This document shows, piece after piece, positions 20,545 through 31,945 of a DNA stretch of 64,000 bases (positions are counted from its first letter, which is position 1; every line of letters begins with the position of its first letter). A program made the position numbers and the translations under genes. The notes under the pieces are model-generated. The model ran no database searches. It was not told the origin of the DNA and worked only from the letters and a program-made list of their open reading frames with translations. Origin of the DNA: Tholera decimalis. Its lineage: Eukaryota; Arthropoda; Insecta; Lepidoptera; Noctuidae. The DNA lies in assembly GCA_943138885.2 (NCBI GenBank), contig OW964577.2:9941263-10005262 (forward strand), in the 5' to 3' direction.

Positions 20545-21310
20545 TTTACTTTTCAACCGACGACAAAAAGAGGAGGTTATCAATTCGACACGTATTTTTT
20601 TTTTTAATGTATGATCATCGAGTACTCGAAGACGGCTGAACCGATTTGGAAAATTCTTTTTTTGTTCGAATGGGTATACTTCGAAATTGGTCCCATTATC
20701 ACCAAAGTCAGGATCTGATGATGGGATCCTGGAGAAATCGAGGGAACTCTTCAAATATTATAGGCACACCTATGGCGTTTTGGGTATTTCTTATAGTAAC
20801 TTGTGCAGTTGCTCTCAAAAAGTACCATTTGGGGAAGTGGAACTGATGATGAAGACCACAGATGGCCGCCGAAACTACTCAATAATAAGTATTGAGTGGA
20901 TTGCGATTCGATTACTTGAATATGGATGTTAAGCACTTTATGCTCGTCACAATGCATATGGTGATGTAGAGCTGATGGTGAAGTACCAGGAGAACTCCTC
21001 AACAATTAACGGCCCAGCATTGGGAAAAGCAATATTTTGTAAAAGGTTATAAGTAGTTGACATTTAGGCTCTTGTAACTAGGTAAATTAAAAATCATCCA
21101 ACTAAAAAGAGTGAAATAAAAACTTTTTAACAAAAAATTAAACCGACTCCCAAAAAACACTGCAAAGTGAAAAATAATTTTAATTTCGGAAGTCGGTGCC
21201 AAAAACGAAAAAACAAAACTAAAGACACCGACTACCGTAATTAAAATTATTTTTCACTTTGCAGTGTTTTTTGGGAGTCGGTTTAATTTTTTGTCAAAAA
21301 GTTTTTTTAT
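20545..21310 (+). mobile_element. Family I element, copy 1
   Basis: About 770 bases running from 'caaccgacgacaaaaagagg' through a conserved body to a terminal hairpin (arms 21120-21198 and 21226-21306, loop about 27 bases). The body matches 46216-46875 and 61890-62465 in opposite orientation. Open frames of 80-90 codons exist on both strands of the body. I recognise no protein in them. Confidence 0.75.
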
Positions 21311-21346
21311 ATGCATAGAAATATTCTAAGTTGTACAATAAAGTAT

Positions 21347-21749
21347 ACAACGTGTAACAGATTAAGCGCAATACCTCAGACACCCCAATTAGAATATTAA
21401 ATTATAAGTCTAATACAACATCCGTAACTAAATAAGTTGAAACCAAACCTAGGCATTTTTTTTTTAAATAGTTATCCTTACTAAACGCAAAACGAATTTG
21501 CGTCGTACAATATCCTTACGCAGACGCATACATACACTCATGCAATGTTAGCGACCGACGCGACACGCACATAATTTTCTTGAATTAAGGATTGTATTAA
21601 TTTGTCATGATACTGTTTTTCCATTTTAAGTTAAATGAAAGATTTTTTCAATCAAAATTTAACACCTATATTTTATGACAGAAATTGATTCAGAAGCCGA
21701 TTCGGAACAAACTACTTTCAGAAATTGCGGTTATTCTGTTACACGTTGT
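21347..21749. mobile_element. Family J-type MITE
   Basis: Ends are ACAACGTGTAACAGATTAAG on the left and, inverted, ACAACGTGTAACAGAATAAC on the right, matching at 21 of 23 positions. TA lies just outside each end, as for Tc1/mariner targets. The 400-bp interior is non-coding. It adjoins the family I hairpin and is preceded by gtacaataaag, the same LINE-like tail that precedes the copy at 62.9 kb. Confidence 0.65.
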
Positions 21750-21756
21750 CTATAAA

Positions 21757-21945
21757 CTAGCGAACCGCCCCGGCTTCGCACGGGTGCAATGTATTAGTAA
21801 TGTGCATGTATTATACATATAAACCTTCCTCTTGAATCACTCTATTGCTGTAAACTGCATTAAAATCCGTTTCGTAGTTTAAAAGATGAAAGCGTATAGA
21901 CATCGAGAGCGACTTTATTTTGTACTATGTAAAGATAAATATAGC
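21757..21945 (-). repeat. Family A relative
   Basis: aactagcgaaccgccccggc, ttcgcacgggtgcaatgtat, aaccttcctcttgaatcact, aaatccgtttcgtagtttaa, gactttattttgtactatgt. I recall this as a repeat found widely in insects. Confidence 0.65.
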
Positions 21946-22009
21946 TATTATTAGTACGCCATGGACTACTGAGTATCTATTTTTTGCTAGTGTCAAATCC
22001 ATACGCAGT

Positions 22010-22075
22010 TTGTCTGTAAAATATCGCTTTTAAGTCCTTACTTAATTCTGTTATTGTGTACAATAAATGTAGTAT
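22010..22075 (+). repeat. Family L LINE 3' end fragment
   Basis: ttaagtccttacttaattct, gttattgtgtacaataaatg. Confidence 0.55.
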
Positions 22076-22544
22076 TTATCTATTCATAAAGAAAAATGTG
22101 GGTCATAATAAAATGTGATTAATAAGCAGATTAACCCTTTATTCCAGTTTGAAATGTTCCAAATACTTTTTCACGCCCACACAATATTTAAATTTAGCGT
22201 TTAACGAAAAAAGATAATTACATTTTTAAAGCAACATTAGCAAGTCCAGCCACACAAAAAACCATTTAAGTTTGGTGGTCTTACTACAAAGAAGAAAGCT
22301 TTTAAACCCAACAGAAGTATAAAAAAGCGACATAAAAGTACCAATTCGAAGTCCATAAAATAATGAATTTCTGCGCTCACCAAAGTGTCTGGCGGGGAAA
22401 ACCATGGAGCTGATTGAAAAAGTTTAATTCGACACTTCACGATGTTCTACAGATAAATGAATGTACTGAAACGAAGAAAGTGCTTGTGGAACGCGGAGGT
22501 GTGAAGACCAGTTTTCTTTTAAAGGTGACTAAATCTACGTTATC
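22076..22544. other. Unassigned sequence
   Basis: Nothing recognisable. Confidence 0.5.
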
Positions 22545-22705
22545 GATTTATGCTAAGGTGAGGGACTTGTGTTCGAGAAAACGTGGGTTCGAACATCACC
22601 CATTATAGGTACTATTGCCGTGAACCCACTCCAGACACAAGCATATTTAGCTTAGTTGGAGGGGTTAACAAGTTCGCTAGTAATGTGAATTCCACCCACA
22701 TTGCG
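22545..22705 (+). repeat. tRNA-like SINE, family B
   Basis: Body complete: gtgggttcgaacatcaccca, gccgtgaacccactccagac, agcatatttagcttagttgg, gttaacaagttcgctagtaa. The head is diverged (tttatgctaaggtgagggac). Confidence 0.8.
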
Positions 22706-23754
22706 GGTACCTTAAAAAATGGTCCCTTTATCGTATTAGCATATAATATTGTTGTATTAAGGCCTACTCTGGGTGACTTGGATATTTCAATCAGAATACT
22801 TTGACTATACGATTACTACCTCCACACCTTCTTTCAATTTAAATTAACATATAAACAAAATTGAAGAGCCGGTCGGTGATTTCAAAATAACTGTGTTTTT
22901 CTCAAGCGCATACTTATTTAAATGATACAACACACAAACTAACTCTTTTAAATTGACTTTCTGTTTGTCCTGTACTTTTTACTTATTACGGGATTATTTA
23001 ATGACTACCTTAAATTATGTTTAAGTCAACAATCTAAGCTGTACCTGTACCACACGAAACCATCTTAAGAAAGAGATGGTCAGTATCCTTGGTCAAGGAT
23101 CCGGATGATCTTCTTTTTGGAGACACAGGATGCTCAGTCATACCAGTAGTGCCAGTAAGATACACTCATACATACACACATCACCCAAACATTCACACAC
23201 ATCCACACTATTCAGATACACTTACACATACACTTTAAATTATAAGTAATAACAGACATGTCTATTTTGTATTTAATCTACCTCTAATAACTGTGTACTT
23301 CATAATTGGCGTAACTTTTAAGTAACTGTTTTGACATCTGTACCTGCAAGTTGTGAAGCTACCTTTTGTATATAAATAAATAATGAAATATCCAGTAAAA
23401 AAAAAAATTATAACAAAAGAATATGAAGAGGAGAAGGGCTTAAACAAACGTGCTTCGTTGACCAGATTATTGCTTAACGTCAAGTTAGATACGTGGTCAC
23501 ATGCGACGGTCAAACGGTCAAAGATAAAATAGTTTTTCGCCGATGATATTATAAAAAGATTTCTTGGATATAATCTTCAGTTAATTTTATTTGTGCCATG
23601 AAACTTGTATTGCTTCGTAAAAGTTTGTGTAACAGCTTGGACTTCCAAATGTGTTTGATTTCGTCTTTGAACTTTGTGGAACAATATCACTAACACCCAC
23701 GATAACCTATTAATGGTTCTTTATTATTGGTTCAGCATCTTATAAAACAAAGTC
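22706..23754. other. Unassigned sequence
   Basis: Includes a CA-rich patch (about 23160-23240: cattcacacacatccacact) of simple-repeat character. No coding or known family. Confidence 0.5.
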
Positions 23755-23882
23755 CCCCGCCGCGTCTGTTTTTCACCTATAGATATAGTGATTCATAAGG
23801 AGGGTTTAAGTTTATAATTTATTAACGTTTTATGTGAATTACCGAAATGAGACTGTGCGAAGACGGGTCGGGTCGCTAGTTA
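23755..23882 (+). repeat. Family A relative
   Basis: tcataaggagggtttaagtt, tttattaacgttttatgtga, actgtgcgaagacgggtcgg, gtcgctagtt. Counterpart of the 21.76-kb repeat, in the opposite orientation. Confidence 0.65.
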
Positions 23883-24944
23883 ATTATAACATTGGTGAAA
23901 TTCTGTCAATGTTCTGCGGTGAAGGCGATTATTAAAATATTAAAAATATTTGTATATGGGATTGACAAACGCTGTAAAAACTCTGCGTTTGAACAAGCAC
24001 ATTGTCTTTTAAACTTGAGTACGAGTTGTGCTGTATCTTAGGTACGTTTAATAACAATTTTCAATCAACAAATATTGATTTAGGGCGAAAATTGTGACTG
24101 AGTGGAGTCTGTGAATCGAGGTGAAAAACTGGTCGTCCAGTAAATAAGTTATCATTAAGTAATCATACTTTGATCGCTCTGATACATTATATTTGAAGTC
24201 CCATAGTACGTTAAAAGAATTTATGAATGCTTCTGACTTTAAGACAAGTTTCTACCTACAACCGGCTCGTAAGCGAGTTGCATTACATTTCGCGCCACCG
24301 AAGCATAATCTGATCAATTGCTCGATCGAAGCTCGCAATGTTAGCAAACTAGCATGCGGGCTGGTTATGTGGAAACACGTCCTGAGACTAAGTTCTATGC
24401 TGACACAATTTGGATAGCAACATAGAATTAAAAGCCGAGAATTTCCCTCTACTGAAAAAGTGAAGATTCTCCGATGGTTGGACCCGAATCGTGGGTTCAT
24501 GAACAATGGCCGAACGATTAATAGAGAGTTATTTCATTAGCACTTCATCAACGGAATTCTATTATGCCCGCGGTGTACTCACGATATTTAGGATCCTGTA
24601 GCAACAACGTAACGTTTTCGTTTCACAAAGGGTTTAATTTAGACCCCTAAACTTAAGGTTTTGTTATTTTAGTACCTATGTAGTTTAATAAGGTACTACA
24701 AAGGGTGTAGATTTAAGGCCTATGCAAATTTTCGTGACGACGCAAAATAGGGTGCCTAGGGTATCCTAATAGTTTTGGAACCTGACCGTCGTAAAGACTG
24801 TATTATAGCCTTATGGCCGTAAGTTCTTGAAAATATATCTCGTTTTTATGTGTAATAAAATGTCACGGGACAGTGCTATATTAAAATGTGTTTGCGAATC
24901 TCTGCAAAACAAAATAAAATGTGGGTAATCTTGCACAGGCACTA
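23883..24944. other. Unassigned sequence
   Basis: Short overlapping frames on both strands (about 24190-24510) have no recognisable motifs; no repeat found. Confidence 0.5.
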
Positions 24945-25200
24945 CTCAGATTATTTGAGGATGGCTTTATATTTTCGGGTCGACGGTGGGTCGTGTTCCA
25001 AGCGTGCTTCAAACACCAGTCAACAACAATTGCGGAGTTCGCCCTATTGCCAGCCGGGGATGTGGGAATATTCCCGCAACTCAATGGTAACGTAAAGAAT
25101 AGCGTTGATTTTAGTTACTAAAAGTCTGACACTCTTCCACTCCACCCGCGGCACAGGGGCAGGAGTCATTTGATGATATTACACCCGAAAAAAATGACTT
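24945..25200 (-). repeat. Family N copy
   Basis: In reverse: gggtcgacggtgggtcgtgt, tccaagcgtgcttcaaacac, aaagtctgacactcttccac, aggagtcatttgatgatatt. This explains the short frames here as non-coding. Confidence 0.6.
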
Positions 25201-25478
25201 AATAGTTGCTAAGCATTGTACTGAGGGCCACATGTCGGTGGTGATAAAAACAGTTTAAGTAGGCCTGTTACTGGTTATATTCACTGTCACTGTTAAATAT
25301 ATATACTGATAAATGGCTACCCATCGATAAACCAATGCTACTATAACCTGTCTAGGATAGGAATCTTAAAATCCAATTTTCTATATCTTACCTAAACAAT
25401 CGACTATAACTGCAATGTCCTATATATTCGTCTCTTAAAAACAAACGTGCGTTATTGTTATCGATATTTTCCGGTAGT

Positions 25479-25738
25479 TAATAATAATAATATTCCACAA
25501 CTTTCATACAACGCTATCTAGTCCCAAACTAAGCAGAGCTTGTGCTATGAGTACTAGACAACTGATAAACATACATATGTATATATTTCTAAATACATAC
25601 ATGTTATAGATAAATTACACCCAGACAAAGAACAAATGATCGTGCTCATCACACAAATTTTTGTCCTGGGTGGGAATCGAATCCACGACCTTGCGCATAG
25701 CAGTCAGGGCCACTGATCACTAGACAAACAGGCCTGTC
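25479..25738 (-). repeat. tRNA-like SINE, family C, full length
   Basis: In reverse of the 26.8-kb copy: attccacaactttcatacaa, aagcagagcttgtgctatga, gacaaagaacaaatgatcgt, then the B-box-like gggaatcgaatccacgacct and cagtcagggccactgatcac head. Confidence 0.85.
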
Positions 25739-25844
25739 AAATTAATACCTTGTGACTGTTATATGATTAAATAGGCACGAGTTCTACATCCCTTTGATCC
25801 CTCCATCTTTCTTCGCCACTGGTCTACAAAGAGCACTACTGGGT

Positions 25845-26062
25845 ACCATCCACACTTGGTTGATATACCGTCTTGTAGACCAAGCGCTTCTCCTCCACAT
25901 TTATTGTACGCACAGCCCAGTTGTGGAATTCTCTGCCGGCTTCTGTCTTCTCTGCCACTTGTAACCTTTCAGCCTTTAAAGCAAGAGAGAACAGGCATCT
26001 TCTGAGCTCGCTCATCACATCGTAGACCTCATCTATCGCTTACTATCAGGCGTGATCGAGGT
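25845..26062 (+). pseudogene. Family F LINE C-terminus
   Basis: Encodes TKRFSSTFIVRTAQLWNSLP, then ASVFSATCNLSAFKARENRH, then LLSSLITS and a stop. A VDIPS segment just upstream is in another frame, so one frameshift has occurred. It is the same LINE group as family E but a distinct subfamily. Confidence 0.8.
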
Positions 26063-26519
26063 CAAAATTTGGCTCGTTCGGAGTAAAAAAAAAACATCAC
26101 ACTGCTTTGCTTAATCTGTGCTAAGTATAAAAAACTAGGTTTTAAGTCTCACTCCCAACCTTTTTGAGATTTTCTTTCCACAAGCATTTTATCTCAACCG
26201 CGGAGCTTAAAGGGGTAGTCAGCTAATGCATTATTTTTATAAGCTCTTTGCTATCAGATGCTGTGGAGTACTTAAGATGAAACTTAATTGAGACTAGAAT
26301 CTTACTGGATGCTGTAAAAACAGTTTAAAAGAATTTGTTTACCAGAAAAGATAATGCTTTAAGTGGAACCCTTTGAGATAGCAGAATTCAGATTTCTTTT
26401 GTACGGAACGTGAAATAAATTCTCCTTGGAGTTTAACAGGACGGGTTTTTGATTTTGGGTCGGTAGTTACTCTCTGATTTCAACGTTATATTGGTTTCGA
26501 TTTGTCATGTGGCTAAAAT
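26063..26519. other. Unassigned sequence
   Basis: Nothing recognisable. Confidence 0.5.
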
Positions 26520-26690
26520 ATAATAATATAATATTCCACAACTTTCACACAACGCCATCTAGTCTCAAACTAAGCAGAGCTTGTGCTATGAGTACTAGAC
26601 AACTGATAAACATACATATATATTTCTAAATACATACATATTATAGATAAATTACGCCCAGACAAAGAACAAATGATCGTGCTCATCACA
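26520..26690 (-). repeat. tRNA-like SINE, family C, head missing
   Basis: Matches the tail half of the 25.5-kb copy (attccacaactttcacacaa through aacaaatgatcgtgctcatc) and stops before the tRNA-like head. 5' truncation is consistent with retrotransposition. Confidence 0.85.
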
Positions 26691-26827
26691 TCAAAAAAAT
26701 AATAACAGCTGTACGGGTCTAACAACAAGTTAAGCTACACGTACCAAGGTTGGTGCTTGGGTGGGTGGTCACAGAACAGATAAAAGAGGTTAGAAAAGGA
26801 ATAGTTCCTGATTTGATGATGATGACA

Positions 26828-27082
26828 GGCCCGTTGCTATAGTGGTCAGTGGCCCTGACTGCTATGCGCAAGGTCGTGGGTTCGATTCCCACCTAGGACA
26901 AATGTTTGTGTGATGAGCACGATCATTTGTTCTTTGTCTGGGTGTAATTTATCTATAATATGTATGTATTTAGAAATATATATGTATGTTTATCAGTTGT
27001 CTAGTACTCATACCACAAGCTCTGCTTAGTTTGGGACTAGATGGCGTTGTGTGAAAGTTGTGGAATATTATTATTATTTGTA
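26828..27082 (+). repeat. tRNA-like SINE, family C, full length
   Basis: The A-box-like tagtggtcagtgg (26840-26852) and B-box gggttcgattccc (26878-26890) are spaced as in a tRNA gene. The body ends gtgtgaaagttgtggaatat with a (TTA)n tail. It faces the truncated copy at 26520-26690, forming an inverted pair of about 170 bases. Confidence 0.88.
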
Positions 27083-27589
27083 TGAGAACGCGTGTCACCG
27101 CTTGTCTCCCACTCTTTAGCTCCACTACAAGCAATAGGCCCGTTACGTATGCGAATTACGCACAATAAAATTGTAATTAAATGTTATTTTCGACTTACCG
27201 ATGGAAAGATATACCTCCTCCCTCTATACTTGCGGTCTGACTTTTTGTTTCACAGGTTATAATTGCACAACACGGCATTTTAAAGCAGAGCTCTGTGTTC
27301 CGAAGTAATCCGAAGCGCACTAAACGCGGTGAATGAATTAATCGGTCGAGCTATGATTTTCGTATCATAAATGTGGCGCGCTCGCCACGCCCACATTACC
27401 ATTCCAACCTTATTCATCTATTCCGTGCTGGCCATCATAATGTATCGAGAGTCCTTCTTATCTCAGAAAGCATTGTAAGTTGTGTCTCTGGCTGTCATTT
27501 GTTTAGGTTTAACATTCGTTAAGGTACTCAGAAATCGGTCAGAATATCCGCATTTTTTTATTAAAAACCCCAGGGGGGTTGCAATTACA
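27083..27589. other. Unassigned sequence
   Basis: Nothing recognisable. Confidence 0.5.
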
Positions 27590-27715
27590 AACATTTATAT
27601 TCACTTGCACAAAAACGGAACATCATTGTATATGTAGGTCATTCAAATACTTGTCCTGGTGTGAAAATCGAACCAGCGGCTCCCAGCGCGGCAGCCGAAC
27701 GCTCAACCACGGTGC
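27590..27715 (-). repeat. tRNA-like SINE, family D
   Basis: In reverse: tcattcaaatacttgtcctg, gtgtgaaaatcgaaccagcg, cagccgaacgctcaaccacg. Related to copies at 40.2 and 53.0 kb. Confidence 0.6.
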
Positions 27716-28229
27716 CAAACATAATTATACCAATAAATTTATCCCCAGATTAAAGGAGTATCCCATAGCTACATTGTCTAAAATAACCATTAATCAATAC
27801 TCGTGCCTACTTATTTTAAATTACGTATTCCTTATAATAAGTTGTACTTCTTTTTTATTGTATAAAATAATGATCTGCTAGAAATAATGCGTACTTGTAA
27901 GCCAGAAGGTAACAATAGCTTAGATTAGTACTATGATCTTACAAATTGGAGCATTGTTATCGATAACAAAACAGCACGCATATTAAGGCCTTTTTATTTT
28001 TCTAAATGTCTGGTTTATTGTTTTGTGCTTAACTAATACCGTTGAAGTTATGTATATGTAATTGGTTTGGTATTTCAGTATATATGTGCTTGTTTTCAAA
28101 TAATTGAGTATCACGACTCTTTTTCGATAAAAAGCATATTTTACTGAATACAGTTGCCTTTTCGCAAAGGTAGATGGTAAAGCGTACGTATATGTTTTTC
28201 ATCGTTTCTTTATTTTCTTAGACTTGTTT
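27716..28229. other. Unassigned sequence
   Basis: Nothing recognisable. Confidence 0.5.
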
Positions 28230-28293
28230 GTGTGGCCTTTAACGAAACGTCAAAAGTCCGCGCTCTGTGTCTGGCAGCAAGCAATAGAGTGAA
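28230..28293 (+). repeat. Direct repeat flanking a LINE fragment, left unit
   Basis: tttaacgaaacgtcaaaagt, ccgcgctctgtgtctggcag; imperfectly repeated at 28485-28550. Confidence 0.6.
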
Positions 28294-28468
28294 ATGAAGG
28301 AGTGGAATTCCCTGTCGGAGTCTATGTTTCCTGATAGCTATAACCTGAGGGTATTTAAATCAAGAGTGAATTGGTTACTTCTAGGAAAGCGTGCTTCATC
28401 TTCGACCACATCATCACTTACCAGCAGGTGAGATGGTGGTCAGACGTAAGTATCTATCAACAATAAAA
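28294..28468 (+). pseudogene. Family E LINE C-terminus, truncated
   Basis: Starts at aaggagtggaattccctgtc and runs to the gagatggtggtcagacgtaa end. It encodes about 45 terminal codons, in a broken frame. Confidence 0.7.
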
Positions 28469-28484
28469 AAAACTACTATTATAT

Positions 28485-28550
28485 TGTGTGGTCATTAACG
28501 AAATGTCAAAGGTCCGCCCTCGGGATCTGCATTAGAGTAATGGAGCGAAG
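28485..28550 (+). repeat. Direct repeat flanking a LINE fragment, right unit
   Basis: attaacgaaatgtcaaaggt, ccgccctcgggatctgcatt. It is too long and diverged from its partner to be an ordinary target duplication. Confidence 0.55.
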
Positions 28551-28625
28551 TATTCCCGGAGTCAGAATCTAAGACGGAATTAAGAATAGTATACTTCGCT
28601 CGAAAACACTTATCGCAGACGTAGA

Positions 28626-28651
28626 CTTGGCAGCTGTTATCAGCTGCCAAG
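28626..28651. repeat. Perfect palindrome
   Basis: cttggcagctg and cagctgccaag flank a 4-base loop. Confidence 0.8.
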
Positions 28652-28830
28652 CTGAAGGTGAACTGGGCTGGCTACATTTACCACATGTCGCAACCGAATT
28701 AGGCAAAACTGGCTACTGAGTGAGCTCCGAGCTTTTAGAATCGCCAAAATTGTAAGCCCAGGAGGAGATGGCGTGACAGCCCATTGCCTCAAAGGAGGCC
28801 TGTTCCCACCAGTGGGGACGTTAGAGACTG
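28648..28830 (+). pseudogene. LINE ORF2 C-terminal relic (RTE-like)
   Basis: Degenerate frame reading LNWAGYIYHMS-like, then KPRRRWRDS, followed by ggaggcctgttcccaccagt. The WAGH.ARM and RRRWRD motifs of RTE-like C-termini are recognisable despite stops. Confidence 0.55.
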
Positions 28831-28860
28831 ATAGTGTTATTGCCACGAGGTGATTTTATA

Positions 28861-29270
28861 TCATGAACCAATTATCCGTCTATAATAAATACGTAACTTC
28901 CGATATTAATTCCCCGACCTCCGTATGCTAACCTAAAAACTTCAACACAGAAATAATCGAATTCACTAAATTCTTAATCGTTCCATTTCAGGCTTTCGAA
29001 TTTCAAAAGATATCGTTCGGGCAAGATTGGCAATTATAAAAAATGGCCCCAAAATTGCGCCCGATAAAAAGGGGGACAAGTCTGTTTGTCCCAAGGGACT
29101 GTGTACGTTCACCTTAAGTAAACTTTCGTGTGAAAGAGCCATGAAATTGACAATATGTTTCGGTGTTACCCACGAGTTTTGAGCACGTTACATTAAACGT
29201 TTCTGTTTTGTAAATTTGTTGGTAGATTTTCATTGTGTAGTTACAGTTTCATTTGGTATCATGAAGAAGA
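28861..29270. other. Unassigned sequence
   Basis: Nothing recognisable. Confidence 0.5.
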
Positions 29271-29274
29271 GGTC

Positions 29275-29510
29275 GGTTCTTCAAGGTTAAGTAACGCCGA
29301 GGTTGGCTCAGGGATGAGTGACAATCTTTTCATGTCGAGATGCCCCCGTGCGTGCCTCGCAAAATACGTTAGCCCTTGGTCCAGCTTGCCATTTCTACAT
29401 CGTTGACAGCCGTTAGAAGTAGGTAGTTAAAAGCCAAAAATCTACCGTTTTGCTAAGCGGTATCGTGATACCCAGTAGTTCAGGAGGCAGAAGCTCCATT
29501 AAAAACACAG
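29275..29510 (+). repeat. 5S rRNA-headed SINE with family K body, copy 1
   Basis: caaggttaagtaacgccgag (29282-29301) and cagggatgagtgacaatctt (29309-29328) align with the internal-promoter half of 5S rRNA (gttaagcaac … ggatgggtgaccgcc). Further on, gcggtatcgtgatacccagt and caggaggcag match family K. It is not a 5S gene: the remaining 5S arms are absent. Confidence 0.6.
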
Positions 29511-29920
29511 CTAATCTTTTATTAGTATCATTATAATTTGAACCAAATTACTTCTACTGCAAGACATGGAACGTCCTTAAGCGTGTACTGGTATTATTAT
29601 CTGTAATATTAACTGATACCAAGAAAATAAATCCTTTATCTTAAATATAAAGTGTATTCGTATTCAAAATTCAGAAATAAACTGAAGATTTCATTCATAG
29701 TTCAGTGCCTATAAAAATGTTATTTTCACCTTGAATAGAATTTGAACCATATTTTTCTAATATTTTTAACACGCTTTTATTAGGTCGACCTGTATGTAAC
29801 TAACTATGTAATGGAATCTAAGGTAACTAATTTAACCATCTTCCAAGGGTCGTAGCGTAATGAAAATTGAGAGCTGTATGTAGTTCTGATAACAATACAA
29901 TAATATGGTACTGTCAAATT
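29511..29920. other. Unassigned sequence
   Basis: Nothing recognisable. Confidence 0.5.
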
Positions 29921-30150
29921 GATCTGATGATGGAGCCGGAAGATATGAACTGGGACTTCATGATGGAAAATTGTATCATAGCTGTTTTGGGTTTCTTAGA
30001 AAAGTCTTGTAATGAACTTTGACCACGATTAGGTTTCAAGGTCTGATGATGAAGCTGGAAGATAGGCACTGGCATTCCATGATGGAATATCGCATCATAG
30101 TCGTGTTTGCACTTGTGAGAAAGGCCACGTAATGGACTTTCAACACGATC
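29921..30150 (+). repeat. Two-unit diverged tandem repeat (about 115 bp)
   Basis: Unit 1 (ctgatgatggagccggaaga … taatgaactttgaccacgat) recurs as unit 2 (ctgatgatgaagctggaaga … taatggactttcaacacgat). Satellite-like; divergence is clearly greater than in the 10.4-kb pair. Confidence 0.75.
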
Positions 30151-31109
30151 TTTTTTGTTTTTACTTGCATTTCTAAAAGCATGTTTTTCTTGTGATTTTT
30201 AAATGATTAATTTATTAATGTTATGTTTTGTTTTTAGTTCACACTTCAAAATATTGAATATAGAATCTGAAAATCGGTTTTTAAACGAAACAGTGAGACC
30301 AGCTGAACGCACAGAAAGCCGTTGGCTAACAGCTTTGTGTGCGGGCTAATCCCAGTTATGGTCTACCCGTGTGGCAAGATCCATCTTAATCCATTCATCC
30401 ATTAAATCGAGTTTACACACAGCTTATATATAGACTTTTAAAGGAACAGTCTAATTGCTGGCTGCACTTTTGCTAAACCGTATCTTGTGTTACAAATTCC
30501 ACCAATTAATATCTCTTGATTGATTTTCTTCCGTTTTCAAAACACACCGTATTTCACCACGAAAAACGTTTTAAAATAAGACAGCTCCGAAATCTGTACA
30601 AGCACATTACCCAAAGAAAATCCGTCTCCCAAGCGGGCCGATGTAAAAGTTTAAATGAATATTAGACATTTTCATGTAAGTTGTAGATTGTGTTCCTGTA
30701 TAATAAGATGACTTTTAAACTTAATTCCAACTTAAATAGGACTTATTTTTAAATGTTACGAGAGTATTCCGCTGTGGTAAGTGAAGTTAGCGTGGAATTC
30801 GGTTTGTGGTTTTGACGTATTTGTATCTAACGTGCCTATAGTTTAGTTTGTGATTTTAAAGTCTGTTATTTTTTTCTTTTGAACCGTACCGATATTATAG
30901 GAAACACAATGCAAAAAGAATGAATGAAATTCGTCCAGCCTTTCTCGAGTATAATAGTCATTAACTAACAGTTAATTAGCTAAGAGCTAAAAATTGTTTT
31001 GTCGAGAATTAATTCGAATCACTCCAATCTAAAACTTTATCTATCCAAGTAGTAGAGTCTTGAGTGTTTGTTCCTTATTTTATACTAGAAAAATTTGGAT
31101 TTATTCTGT
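30151..31109. other. Unassigned sequence
   Basis: No coding or repeat family recognised over almost 1 kb. Confidence 0.5.
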
Positions 31110-31198
31110 ACTAGCAATGGCTCGGGGCGTCGCTCCCGTGGACTATATCATGATAAATATAACCCCCTTTTTGCAGTCGGATAAAACCTATATAGCCT
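31110..31198 (-). repeat. Family A variant, truncated
   Basis: actagcaatggctcggggcg, cgctcccgtggactatatca, and a ttttgcagtcgg end; abuts the next copy. Confidence 0.65.
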
Positions 31199-31572
31199 AC
31201 TAGCTGTGCCCGCGACTTCGTCCGCGCGAAATAGTGACTTTCAGCAGCATTTTTAATTTTTTAAACTAATTATTTTGAAAATAAAACTCATACATAATTT
31301 GAATGACGTATTTATTAATATCTAATCAAAAGATTAAAAAATAAGTTTCAAGCTTCTAGCTTTAAAAATGACGTAATTTCCATACAAGTTTTTCATGCCC
31401 TATTTCAACCCCTTACAGCCCTTTTTTTGTATTAAAAAGCAGCCTATGTCCTTTCTCAGGCTCTAGACTATGTCCGTACCAAATTTCATTAAAATCGGTT
31501 CAGTAGTTTAGGCGTGATTGCGTAACACACAGACAGTCAGAGTTACTTTCGCATTTATAATATTAGTAAGGA
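31199..31572 (-). repeat. Family A copy with an expanded middle
   Basis: actagctgtgcccgcgactt, cgtccgcgcgaaatagtgac, then about 200 extra bases, then gcctatgtcctttctcaggc, ttcattaaaatcggttcagt and tttataatattagtaaggat. Confidence 0.8.
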
Positions 31573-31579
31573 TTTATAA

Positions 31580-31690
31580 CATGCTATACCCATCAACCCG
31601 CATTGGGCTCGCGTGGTGAATTACGACCCATTCCATTTCATAGTGAGGAGGTGTATGTCCCATCTGTGTGAACGTTATAGGCTGCATACT
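31580..31690 (+). repeat. Family P tail fragment
   Basis: caacccgcattgggctcgcg, tggtgaattacgacccattc; the same element as at 57.5 kb. Confidence 0.5.
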
Positions 31691-31945
31691 ATGCATACTT
31701 GTTTTCTAATTTACTTCAGACATTGGCAAAGTAGAATAGAATAGGTGTTTGTGACAGATTCCGACTACGATGCGATTGCGTTCCTTTACAATACGGAAAT
31801 TGCCTGTTAGATCTTTACTTCAAGGAAATAGAATTATTAAGTACAATATATGTGTAATCAATATTACCCACCTCTTTTGTATACAAATTAAATGGGAAAT
31901 TGTTGATATACTGATGAATTAATGTTTTTTACTTAATCATGCGAA

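Noticed and set aside
24881..25095. Overlapping short ORFs as genes
   Set aside because: They lie in a family N repeat read in reverse.
26828..26900. A functional tRNA gene
   Set aside because: A and B boxes are present, but acceptor arms do not pair and the sequence continues into a repeated SINE body found in two other places.
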